Source: Psychrobacter piechaudii
Lineage (GTDB): Bacteria; Pseudomonadota; Gammaproteobacteria; Pseudomonadales; Moraxellaceae
NCBI RefSeq assembly: GCF_900162825.1
Contig: NZ_FUGE01000130.1
Span: 1-44,473 of the forward strand
Direction: 5' to 3'
Length of the DNA stretch: 44,473 nt
Of the stretch, positions 28,626 to 36,583 are shown in pieces (the stretch's first letter is position 1; the number at the start of each line of letters is the position of its first letter). The position numbers and the translations under genes were made by a program. The notes under the pieces are model-generated. The model made no database searches. It saw only the letters and a list, made by a program, of their open reading frames with translations, and had not been told where the DNA came from.

Positions 28626-28674
28626 GAGTTAATCGCTAGTGAAATAGACATTTTCAACTATTAGCGATTAGCTC
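28626..28674. repeat. Long stem-loop in the tamA-tamB spacer
   Basis: GAGTTAATCGCTA (28626-28638) pairs with TAGCGATTAGCTC (28662-28674), 13 bp with one wobble. Inside, GTGAAAT can pair with ATTTTCAAC with bulges. No U-tract follows immediately. It may be an attenuator or mRNA stabiliser between tamA and tamB. Confidence 0.6.
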
Positions 28675-28733
28675 TGAGTTAACTATTAATTTTTTATTTT
28701 AACTTCCCTTATTGAAAACAAGCTACTTAACCC

Positions 28734-31700
28734 ATGACCACTTCGCAAACCCCTGAGCCTAATCCAAAAAAAGACCCTACTCAGCGTGATGCTGAGCGGG
28801 TTAAGCACCATTATCCTTTGTCATTTCTGATAAAGCTTCTAGCGTTACTATTGATTCTATTTTTAATTATATGTATCACTTTTTATATAATGGCAGGTAC
28901 GGAGAGGGGTACTAAGTTCATACTCGAAAGAATCATTTCAGAAACTGGGGTTAAATTAGAGTACTCAGAAGGTAATCTGCGCGACGGGCTTAAGGTGAAA
29001 GACATCACCATGAGTGCCTCAGAAGATGTGGACATACACTTCGTAAATACTTATGTCAAGATTGGCTGGCGCGCCTTGTTTTCTAAAGAAGTGCATTTAC
29101 GCGATGCTGATATCGAAACCATTGTTATTGAAAACCGTTTACCGCCCTCAGGCGATCCGTTTGAATACAAAGAGTACGAGTTACCGGTTAATTTACGCTT
29201 TGATAAAGCCCGTATTAATCGAATTATCTATAACCAGGCTGGTAGAGAACCTGTAGAAGTAACTGATATCAAAGCTGATGATTTGTATTGGGTAGGCACT
29301 CAAGTTAAGTTGGGTCGAGGCAATCTACAATATAGTGATCTTGTCAAGATTGAGGATTTAAAAGGTATAGTGACCTTAGAGGGCAACTATCCCTTAGATT
29401 TATCTGGGGTAGTCACAGTCAAAAGCTTAGATAAAGTTTATATCGATCCCATTGAAGTTGAGGCTGTGGGGAGTGTTAAACGCACTTATGGCAAAATACG
29501 CAGTAAGTATAATGATAACAATTTCAGAGGTGTGTTTACCGTTCAGGGCTTAGATGACAACGCTCCTTTTGAGGCCAAATTAAACTGGGATGAGATTGAC
29601 CTGCCTTATGCTGAAGGTCAGGACATTCGTTTGCAAAACGGTTTAGCGACAGCTTCAGGGGTGCTCTCTGATATTGAGCTTCGTATTAATAGTCGACTAT
29701 TGGCCAATGACATTCCAAGTGGTCATTACCAAGGGCGAGCCAACATTATTGATACCAGCAAAATGCTGGTGCATCGCTTAACGGCTAAAACCCCAGAAGG
29801 TAGCTTGTTGGCAGTCGGAGTGCTTGATTGGGAAGACGACTTCACTACCAAAGCCATGCTTTATAGTAAGGATTATAAAGTACGCAGCTTGCTGCCAGAG
29901 AGTGCCGCGCCTTATGCTCCAGAATATCTAGATGGCCAATTAGCAGTGGTATTTGATCTGCGCAATAAAGAGGGCTTAATGCAGATTAATGGCGACCTCA
30001 AGCAACGCGACGGCGAGCAGATTAAAGCTAAGGTCGTGCAAGGGGTTAAACCTAAAAATCCTAGATTTAACGCCCCCTGGTATGTCGATGCCAGCTGGCA
30101 GAATTTACGCCGCAAAGGAGTGCCTGACGTTGGGGAGATAGATAGCCCTAGCGGTATGGCCAATGTCATGTTACGTGATGATAGATTATGGGTAACCGCG
30201 GATGCTGAGATTATCAAATTAAATGTTGCCCCTGCTGGTGACTATAAGGTTAAGCTCAATAAGTACAATAATAAAATTGCGCTGCAAAACCTAAACTATG
30301 ATGGGGTGATGGGTAATCTTGCCGGCAACGGTAATATTTTATTGGCCACCAATAAATCCCCATTGACTTGGGATATAGATGCCAAGACCAAAGGGCTAAA
30401 ACCTCAAGCCTTTAGTGACACCATTCCAGTGACTAGATTGGTAGGGGATATCAAGGCTTCAGGTAAAATGATAGACATTACCCGTCGTCTTAATGGCAAG
30501 GTTGTCAAAGGCCAGCGTCATGCCTTTACTATTAAATCATCAGATTTATCTTCAACCCTAACTGCGCAAGTTACTTCCACAGACCCAAAAACTGGAAAGA
30601 GTACTTCTGAAAATCGCCGAGTCGATGTTATGGGCTATGGGGATGGCGTGGTTGATGTCTTAAATGGGTCACTACAAAATTTTGATGCTAGATTTAATGG
30701 CAAGTTGGCCACTCAAGGAGTGCCCAAAGGCAATTTCATTGTTGATGCCAATGGGACTACTGAAAATATCAATATCAAAAACTTCAGTCATAAAGGTGAG
30801 GCAGGCGATATAACGGCCTCTGGTAACGTAAACTTACGTGACGGTATTGGGTGGAATGTTAAAGCCAATACCAATAAATTTAATGTGGGCTTCTTTGCGC
30901 CTCAGACAGAAGGCATTATTAGCGGAGATCTACAAACCTCAGGCAAATGGCGTAATAACCAAACCAAGCTTGGGGATTTGCGTGACTTCAATGTGAAGTT
31001 TAATGGGTCAATTGATACCCCGCAATTACCAAAAGGTAAGTTGATTGTCGATGCTGGAGGTAATGCTCAAGCCATCACTATTCGTAATTTAAGTCACGTT
31101 GGCGAGGCGGGCAGTCTAGTCGCCAAAGGGAAGTTAGACGTTACCAATGGCGTAGCTTGGAATGTAGACGCCGTTATGGATGATTTTAATCTGGGCTATT
31201 TTGTCAAAGATTTGCCAAGTAACATTACAGGACGTGTGTCTAGCACAGGATTATGGAAAGACTCAGTACAGCGTATTAGTATTGATCAAATGGCACTGCG
31301 AGGCGAGATAGATGGTGAGCCACTATTGGCTCAAGGTAGTCTAAATACTACTTTGCATCTGCCCAAAGATATGAATCAGTATTTTGAAAGATTAAAAGCG
31401 ACAGATGCCAGCGGCCAAGTTCAACAAGTTAAGAGTGTGGTTGAAACCTTAAATGCCAATAACTTGATGATGCAGTGGGGCGACAACCAAATTGTTGCCA
31501 ATGGTAATACAGAGCTTTTAGAAGCCAAAGTGAATATTCGTAATCTAAGCCAGATCAGTAAAGACTTCTCAGGCTCTGTCTTAGGCGGCTTTACTTTAAT
31601 GCAGAATAAAGGCCAAGCCTTACCGACCATTTATGTCGACTTGACCGGCAATAAATTAGCGCTTCCAGGCGTATTGTTATCACAAGGTATGATTAAAGGT

Positions 31701-33749
31701 AAGATTGTTGATTTAGCCAAACGTCCAAGCACCTTAGTGGTTATGGCAGACGGCTTACAGGCCTCCGGCAGTAAATTTGAAAATATATATGCTGTATTTA
31801 ATGGTACCGAACAAGACCACACCTTAACCTTAAAAGGCGATACCAATAATGCCAATACCGATGTCGGTATCCAAGCTACTATTAAAGGGAGCTTAGATCG
31901 TAAAAATGGTAGATGGCAGGGAGTGGTCGGTGACGGTGAAGTATCAACGGAGTATGTGACGTTAGCTCAAAGCCAGCCAGCGCAGCTTATCGCCTCTTTT
32001 GGAGGAAATACGCCTGAAATCCAGTTGGCAGCTCACTGTTGGGAGGCCGTGGGTCAGACCGGTAAGCTATGTCTACGAGAGAACTTGATTGCTTCTGCTG
32101 ATAAGGGTCAGGTTAACGTAGCCATCCAACAAATTGACACCTCCTTATTTGCCCCTATTATGCCTAAAGACCTTAGCTGGCAAGCCAGTCTAAATGGTAA
32201 GGCAGTCGTTGAATGGGGTAAGGGAGTTGAGCCGGTAATTAATGCCACTTTATATTCCGACAATGGTAAGTTAGGCCTAGTTCAAGAAGGCCTAGATGAT
32301 GCGGTGACTATTCCTTATAAGCGCGTGTCGGTCATTGTTAGATCATTTGAAGAAGGCTTAAAGCTGCGTACTGATATCGATAATGGCAGTGGCGCCAAAG
32401 GCTATGCTGATGTTGTGATTGATCCTTATAAAGAGGACAAACCTATATCAGGGGCGTTGGTGCTTAACGAGCTGAACTTAGCGATTTTGAAACCTTTCTT
32501 CCCAGGTATGCGAAAACTTGCTGGTAACATCACTATGGCAGGGGGGTTAGGCGGAACTCTGACCAGCCCAGTATTCTATGGAGATATTAACTTAAGAAAC
32601 GCCACTGTGGCCATGTTGGACTTGCCAGTGAACTTGACTAATATCAATGCTAAAGCCAAGATAAGAGGACAGAGTGCTGAGCTTGAAGGAACCTTCTTAA
32701 GTGGTAAGGGAGCGGGTGAACTAACAGGAACGGTAGACTGGAAACAAGAGCTACAGGCCAAGTTACGGGTTACCGGCGAAGGTTTGGTGCTCACTCAGCC
32801 ACCACTGTTGTATGCAGAGGTCAATCCAGATTTCAATATTATCGTCAAACCGATGCAGAAGTATGTCAATATTGTAGGGGCAGTCTCCGTACCTACTGCG
32901 ACCATTAGACCGCCTGAGGCTAACGAAGAAGTAATCACTAAGTCTGAAGATGTTGTGGTTTTAGATAGACAGTTAGTGAATAGAATCGAGGATGTATTGG
33001 CAATCTCTAAACCTTGGTCGATTAATGCCGATATCGGGGTGGATTTGGGTGAAAATGTTAACTTCCGCGGCTTTGGTGCAGTATTGCCATTGGCAGGAGC
33101 GGTGCATATTACCCAAAAAGGCCAAGGCGTAATGAATGCGCTAGGGGTGGTTCAAGTCAGTCGCCGCAGCACCGTGGATATCTTTGGCCAAAACCTTGAA
33201 TTAAACTACGCTCAAGTTCGATTTAATGGCGATGTGGTTAACCCTCGCTTAAGCATCGAAGCAGCTAAAGAAATTGAAGGCCGTACTGTAGGTTTACGCG
33301 TGAAAGGTAGAGTTTCAGAGCCTAACATCGTGGTCTTTAATAATGCTGGTTTAACTCAGCAGCAAGCCATGAATGCTTTGGTGACAGGACGTATCTCTAA
33401 TCCAGGCGCCACTCAGATTAGTGAAGAAGGGTTTAAATCTGAGGTTACCAATAACTTGGCAGCGGCCGGTTTAAGCTTAGGGTTAACAGGGACTCGAAGT
33501 CTCACCAATACTATTGGAGATGCTTTTGGCCTAGAACGTTTGACCATTGATGCCTCTGGGACAGACAGCGATACTAACGTCAACGTTACTGGTTATATTA
33601 CCCCAGATCTATATATTCGTTATGGGGTCGGGGTATTCAATGCACAAAGCAGCTTATCGTTACGTTATCAGTTGACGCGTCGAATTTATATCGAAGCCAC
33701 GTCGGCGGTCGAAAACGCAGTAGATGTGGTTTATAGCTTCAACTTCTAA
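28734..33749 (+). CDS. tamB: TamB translocation and assembly module subunit (DUF490)
   Basis: AsmA-like bridge protein of 1671 residues, anchored in the inner membrane and spanning the periplasm to TamA. Visible order: basic cytoplasmic N-terminus, one membrane helix at about 28-52 (LIKLLALLLILFLIICITFYI), the GTKFILERI start of the periplasmic beta-helix, repeated beta-strand segments, and a C-terminal DUF490 domain (about 1320-1671) with VRFNGDVVNPRLSIEAAKEIEG, QQQAMNALVTGR and the terminal VDVVYSFNF ending in Phe. Two consecutive 102-residue segments (about 653-754 and 755-856) are clearly duplicated. It is longer than E. coli TamB (1259). No Shine-Dalgarno precedes the ATG; the spacer from tamA is 257 bp. 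Confidence 0.94.
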   Translation: MTTSQTPEPNPKKDPTQRDAERVKHHYPLSFLIKLLALLLILFLIICITFYIMAGTERGTKFILERIISETGVKLEYSEGNLRDGLKVKDITMSASEDVDIHFVNTYVKIGWRALFSKEVHLRDADIETIVIENRLPPSGDPFEYKEYELPVNLRFDKARINRIIYNQAGREPVEVTDIKADDLYWVGTQVKLGRGNLQYSDLVKIEDLKGIVTLEGNYPLDLSGVVTVKSLDKVYIDPIEVEAVGSVKRTYGKIRSKYNDNNFRGVFTVQGLDDNAPFEAKLNWDEIDLPYAEGQDIRLQNGLATASGVLSDIELRINSRLLANDIPSGHYQGRANIIDTSKMLVHRLTAKTPEGSLLAVGVLDWEDDFTTKAMLYSKDYKVRSLLPESAAPYAPEYLDGQLAVVFDLRNKEGLMQINGDLKQRDGEQIKAKVVQGVKPKNPRFNAPWYVDASWQNLRRKGVPDVGEIDSPSGMANVMLRDDRLWVTADAEIIKLNVAPAGDYKVKLNKYNNKIALQNLNYDGVMGNLAGNGNILLATNKSPLTWDIDAKTKGLKPQAFSDTIPVTRLVGDIKASGKMIDITRRLNGKVVKGQRHAFTIKSSDLSSTLTAQVTSTDPKTGKSTSENRRVDVMGYGDGVVDVLNGSLQNFDARFNGKLATQGVPKGNFIVDANGTTENINIKNFSHKGEAGDITASGNVNLRDGIGWNVKANTNKFNVGFFAPQTEGIISGDLQTSGKWRNNQTKLGDLRDFNVKFNGSIDTPQLPKGKLIVDAGGNAQAITIRNLSHVGEAGSLVAKGKLDVTNGVAWNVDAVMDDFNLGYFVKDLPSNITGRVSSTGLWKDSVQRISIDQMALRGEIDGEPLLAQGSLNTTLHLPKDMNQYFERLKATDASGQVQQVKSVVETLNANNLMMQWGDNQIVANGNTELLEAKVNIRNLSQISKDFSGSVLGGFTLMQNKGQALPTIYVDLTGNKLALPGVLLSQGMIKGKIVDLAKRPSTLVVMADGLQASGSKFENIYAVFNGTEQDHTLTLKGDTNNANTDVGIQATIKGSLDRKNGRWQGVVGDGEVSTEYVTLAQSQPAQLIASFGGNTPEIQLAAHCWEAVGQTGKLCLRENLIASADKGQVNVAIQQIDTSLFAPIMPKDLSWQASLNGKAVVEWGKGVEPVINATLYSDNGKLGLVQEGLDDAVTIPYKRVSVIVRSFEEGLKLRTDIDNGSGAKGYADVVIDPYKEDKPISGALVLNELNLAILKPFFPGMRKLAGNITMAGGLGGTLTSPVFYGDINLRNATVAMLDLPVNLTNINAKAKIRGQSAELEGTFLSGKGAGELTGTVDWKQELQAKLRVTGEGLVLTQPPLLYAEVNPDFNIIVKPMQKYVNIVGAVSVPTATIRPPEANEEVITKSEDVVVLDRQLVNRIEDVLAISKPWSINADIGVDLGENVNFRGFGAVLPLAGAVHITQKGQGVMNALGVVQVSRRSTVDIFGQNLELNYAQVRFNGDVVNPRLSIEAAKEIEGRTVGLRVKGRVSEPNIVVFNNAGLTQQQAMNALVTGRISNPGATQISEEGFKSEVTNNLAAAGLSLGLTGTRSLTNTIGDAFGLERLTIDASGTDSDTNVNVTGYITPDLYIRYGVGVFNAQSSLSLRYQLTRRIYIEATSAVENAVDVVYSFNF

Positions 33750-33765
33750 TAAAAGTAAGGTCAAT

Positions 33766-33806
33766 AAAATAAGGGGTAACTTTTTAAAAGTCACCCCTTA
33801 TTTTTT
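33766..33806. terminator. Bidirectional terminator between tamB and hemP
   Basis: AAAATAAGGGGT (33766-33777) pairs with ACCCCTTATTTT (33793-33804), with an inner AACTT/AAAAGT extension past one mismatch. T-rich on the plus strand (TTATTTTTT) and on the minus strand (TTATTTTATTG). It sits 8 bp beyond the hemP stop. Confidence 0.9.
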
Positions 33807-33812
33807 GCAGCT

Positions 33813-33977
33813 CTATTTGGTTAGGATAAGTCTATTATTTCGGGTTAGACGCAAACGGTATTCTTCTCCCTCATGCTGAATTCTTACTTCTTTGGTTAAA
33901 GCAAATAAATGCTCTGACTGTAACATAGGCAGCTGGTTGTCACGAAGGTACAGTGCTCGAGAAATGATAGTGGCCAT
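33813..33977 (-). CDS. hemP: Hemin uptake protein HemP
   Basis: A 54-codon gene found by reading the minus strand. The protein starts MATIISRALYLRDNQLPMLQ, then SEHLFALTKEVRIQHEGEEY and ends RLRLTRNNRLILTK. The C-terminal half matches the HemP family (PF10636), which ends in a pattern like V-x-I-x-H-x-G-x-x-Y-x-L-R-x-T-x-x-x-K-L-I-L-T-K. HemP is a small cytoplasmic protein linked to haem uptake; in Burkholderia it activates hmu gene transcription. AGGA 8 nt upstream supports ATG 33977, and a perfect Fur box lies 73 bp further upstream. Unusually, no haem receptor, TonB or haem-transport gene lies beside it. The assignment rests on the C-terminal motif, size and Fur site together. Confidence 0.85.
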   Translation of the reverse strand: MATIISRALYLRDNQLPMLQSEHLFALTKEVRIQHEGEEYRLRLTRNNRLILTK

Positions 33978-34049
33978 AAGCTTAATCCTTAAGTTTAGAA
34001 GTTTTTTTAGTTTCTATAATGAAATATAGACGAATCGAAATTATCTAAT

Positions 34050-34064
34050 TGATAATGATTATCA
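34050..34064. promoter_or_regulatory. Fur box upstream of hemP
   Basis: TGATAAT-G-ATTATCA is an exact match to the 7-1-7 Fur consensus, with further symmetry on both sides (34047-34067). It lies 73 bp before hemP (-) and about 160 bp before the divergent Nudix gene (+), so iron-repressed hemP expression is the straightforward reading. Confidence 0.9.
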
Positions 34065-34222
34065 TTAACTTTAATTATTATTGTTTATTATGTTGGATAT
34101 TGCAAGAGTTTTATCAAAATAAATTTATACGTTAGCTAACGTAGCAAGGACTAACTTAGGCATTGGTCTGCTGCCTTTAGTCATAAATAACTTTTAGTGA
34201 TTAATAAAGAAAGGATGGTGCT

Positions 34223-35314
34223 GTGATAAAGATTGATGTGGCTGTGGCGGTAATTCAGTTTGGTGAGCAATACTTATTGGGGTTTCGTAATGCTAAGCAG
34301 CATCAAGGTAACCGTTATGAGTTCGTTGGAGGCAAAATCGAAGCCAATGAGAGCGCTAAACAGGCCCTTATTCGTGAAGTTTTTGAGGAAATAGGGTTAG
34401 ATATAGCCAACCATAGTGTCATTAATCCTTTGGGGGTGTTGCGTCATAATTATGCAAATACCGAGATGCCTAGTAAATCAAAGACGGTTTGTTTGCATGT
34501 GTTTCGAGTTGACTTAAGTGAACAGCAGTTTAAACAGTTTGCTCATGAAAAAGAGGGCTGTGAAGGTCAACAGTTACAGTGGGTGAGCCAAGAGGATTTG
34601 ATCAATAATAACTACCCACTGCCTGATGCTAATAAAACCATATTACAGTGGCTGAGGTTGCCGAGTACCATAGTGATTACCCAGGAGGTTGGCTCTGTAA
34701 AAGCAATTAAAGATAGCACAGCCTGTAATACTCAGAGTGCAGTCAAAGATCAGTCGTCACAGCAATGGTTAAACTATTATCAGCAAAATTTACCTCATCA
34801 GGCCTGTGTCTATGTCAGATTAAAGCAGTCGAGCTTATCTCAACGTAAAGAGCAGGTGTTAGCCCTGATGGCCATTCGACCAGATATCAAGCTAATTATA
34901 GATTATGAATTGGCCAATTACTTATATGACCGTAATAATATGGCTATAGCAGATCAAATTATCGCGCAGCATTTAACTCAGCAGGCTTGTGCTGATACAG
35001 ATATTGAGCTGTTGTCTGGATTACCACTGACTGTAAGTGCTCACAGTTCAATGAGTATTCAACAAGTAAATAAGTTGGCCCAATATCGATTGAATCATGA
35101 CTTATCCCCTGTGGTGGGTGTTTTTATTTCCCCTGTGCAAGCAACAAACACTCACACTGAAGCGACTGCTCTGGGCTGGGAGGAGTTCTCCATTTTGGCC
35201 GGGGATAGTGAAGTACCCGTCATTGCTTTAGGTGGTATAGCGCCAGAAGATATCGGACAAGTACGACATTATCAAGGAGATAAAGTAGCAGGAATAAGTA
35301 AGTTTTTACCGTAA
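34223..35314 (+). CDS. Nudix hydrolase (MutT-like) fused to ThiE-like domain
   Basis: A 363-residue two-domain protein. The N-terminal Nudix domain (about 1-130) has a perfect Nudix box, GKIEANE followed seven residues later by REVFEEIGL, preceded by YEFVGGK, as in MutT 8-oxo-dGTP pyrophosphatase. After a linker, the C-terminal domain (about 170-363) resembles thiamine-phosphate synthase (TIM barrel): LKQSSLSQRKEQVL, VSAHSS, VFISPVQATNTH, and PVIALGGIAPEDI. Such fusions are known in gammaproteobacteria, but the role of the second domain is uncertain. The start is GTG 34223, with AAGGA 9 nt upstream; the nearby ATG runs into TGA. It is divergent from hemP. Confidence 0.9.
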   Translation: MIKIDVAVAVIQFGEQYLLGFRNAKQHQGNRYEFVGGKIEANESAKQALIREVFEEIGLDIANHSVINPLGVLRHNYANTEMPSKSKTVCLHVFRVDLSEQQFKQFAHEKEGCEGQQLQWVSQEDLINNNYPLPDANKTILQWLRLPSTIVITQEVGSVKAIKDSTACNTQSAVKDQSSQQWLNYYQQNLPHQACVYVRLKQSSLSQRKEQVLALMAIRPDIKLIIDYELANYLYDRNNMAIADQIIAQHLTQQACADTDIELLSGLPLTVSAHSSMSIQQVNKLAQYRLNHDLSPVVGVFISPVQATNTHTEATALGWEEFSILAGDSEVPVIALGGIAPEDIGQVRHYQGDKVAGISKFLP

Positions 35315-35590
35315 GCTCACGTAAAAATCAAAATAGAACAAAGGATTTACAAACCGTAGCGTATTACTACACTTTTTGGATAGTGAAGAAGTTAGTCGAG
35401 TAATATGATAGCTATGTCGAATAATACAGTAAAAAATACAGAGAACTTTAATGAAAGTTTAGTCAGTTAAAAATTAAGTCACTGGCGCAAGATGACTTTT
35501 ATTAAATGACTTGGCACTTTATATTAATCTTATAACTACCTTGATACTATTATGAATAAATTTAAGCACGATATCCCAGAAAGAGCCTTC

Positions 35591-36223
35591 ATGAAAGCTT
35601 TGCTTAAGCACACAGGCATAGCTTTGGCTTTACTAGTCCCTTTAGCGGCTTACTCAACCTTCTCCCATGCAGAAACAGGTACGGCTTCGACTAACGCACC
35701 TATGAGTGTGACAGCACCTACTTCTGTAGACCGAGTAGATTTAAATAAATATGCAGGGCAGTGGTATGAAATAGCCCGTATGCCTATGTATTTTCAGCGT
35801 AACTGTGTCTCTGATGTAACCGCAACTTATAACTTAAATAAGGACGAGGCTGGCAAGTTGACCTCAGTTGATGTTATTAACCAATGCCGTAAGCAAGATG
35901 GTTCGATGATGAAGGCTGAGGGGTTGGCAAAACCTGCAAATGATACTGGTAGTGAGCTAAAAGTTACCTTTATGCCCAGTTGGTTAAGATGGTTGCCCGT
36001 CGGTAAAGCAGATTATTGGATCTTACAGCTTGATGAGAACTATCAAAGCGCATTAGTGGGCACACCAGACAATAAATACTTATGGGTATTGTCACGTAAG
36101 CCTACTTTATCTGAGGCGGTCTTTGAAGATTATAAGAAGATAGCAAAAATGCAGGGCTATGATATTAATAAGTTGGAAATTACCACCCATACTCGCACGC
36201 CAAAGACTATAGTTAGTGAATAA
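35591..36223 (+). CDS. Blc-type bacterial lipocalin (secreted form)
   Basis: A 210-residue lipocalin related to E. coli Blc, which binds lysophospholipids or fatty acids in the envelope. A signal peptide (MKALLKHTGIALALLVPLAA, cleavage after SHA at about 27) is followed by a short Thr/Ala-rich linker and the lipocalin fold. GxW occurs as YAGQWYEIARMP (54-65); also NQCRKQDG, ADYWILQLDENYQSALVGTP and YLWVLSRKP. There is no lipobox, so unlike E. coli Blc it should be soluble in the periplasm. I prefer ATG 35591: it gives a normal signal peptide and has AAAGAG upstream; an in-frame ATG at 35552 would add 13 residues. It appears monocistronic. Confidence 0.9.
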   Translation: MKALLKHTGIALALLVPLAAYSTFSHAETGTASTNAPMSVTAPTSVDRVDLNKYAGQWYEIARMPMYFQRNCVSDVTATYNLNKDEAGKLTSVDVINQCRKQDGSMMKAEGLAKPANDTGSELKVTFMPSWLRWLPVGKADYWILQLDENYQSALVGTPDNKYLWVLSRKPTLSEAVFEDYKKIAKMQGYDINKLEITTHTRTPKTIVSE

Positions 36224-36370
36224 ATTAGTTACTGACTAAATTACAGTTACTAAATAACTAACATCTAACTAGCTGTAGCTATGTATAAGAGTAACTCTCA
36301 AGAATTTGTTACCCTATTAAAAAGCTAGGAAAATCCTAATCACAACTGGTACTTATTCTTGTAACTAATT

Positions 36371-36385
36371 CTTGTTCAGAACAAG
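36371..36385. promoter_or_regulatory. Operator-like palindrome upstream of gap
   Basis: CTTGTTC-A-GAACAAG is a perfect 7-1-7 inverted repeat with outer AAT/ATT symmetry (36367-36389). A one-base centre excludes an RNA hairpin and fits a dimeric repressor or activator site. It lies about 200 bp before the gap start. The protein is not identified. Confidence 0.5.
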
Positions 36386-36465
36386 GATTACTGCCTGATG
36401 TACTGGCTAAAATTGTCAATATGATTTAGAATCTACCTTAAATATAACGGTAGAGAATTCGACTT

Positions 36466-36496
36466 AGATCTGCTTTTGAACATCAAAAGCAGATTT
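36466..36496 (+). promoter_or_regulatory. Leader hairpin before gap
   Basis: ATCTGCTTTTG (36468-36478) and CAAAAGCAGAT (36484-36494) form a perfect 11-bp stem with loop AACAT, extended by one wobble and one A-T pair, and followed by TTTTG. It lies about 90 nt before the gap start and could be a leader terminator or stabiliser. Confidence 0.55.
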
Positions 36497-36583
36497 TGCA
36501 CATATCTACCCTATTTCTTTTCATTTAGCGATTATATTGATTTCACTAACCCCTTCACTTCATTTACCCAAAGGATAATTATC

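Larger units (their letters stand above)
36224..36583. other. Long leader/control region of gap
   Basis: This 360-bp spacer holds an operator-like palindrome (36371-36385), a -10-like TATAAC (36443-36448) and a strong hairpin (36466-36496), ending with the gap ribosome-binding site AAGGA. I see no coding sequence in it. Confidence 0.5.

Noticed and set aside
36476..36583. Longer N-terminus of GAPDH starting at 36476
   Set aside because: That start lies inside a leader hairpin and the residues are unlike the family, whereas GTG 36584 has AAGGA at the right distance.
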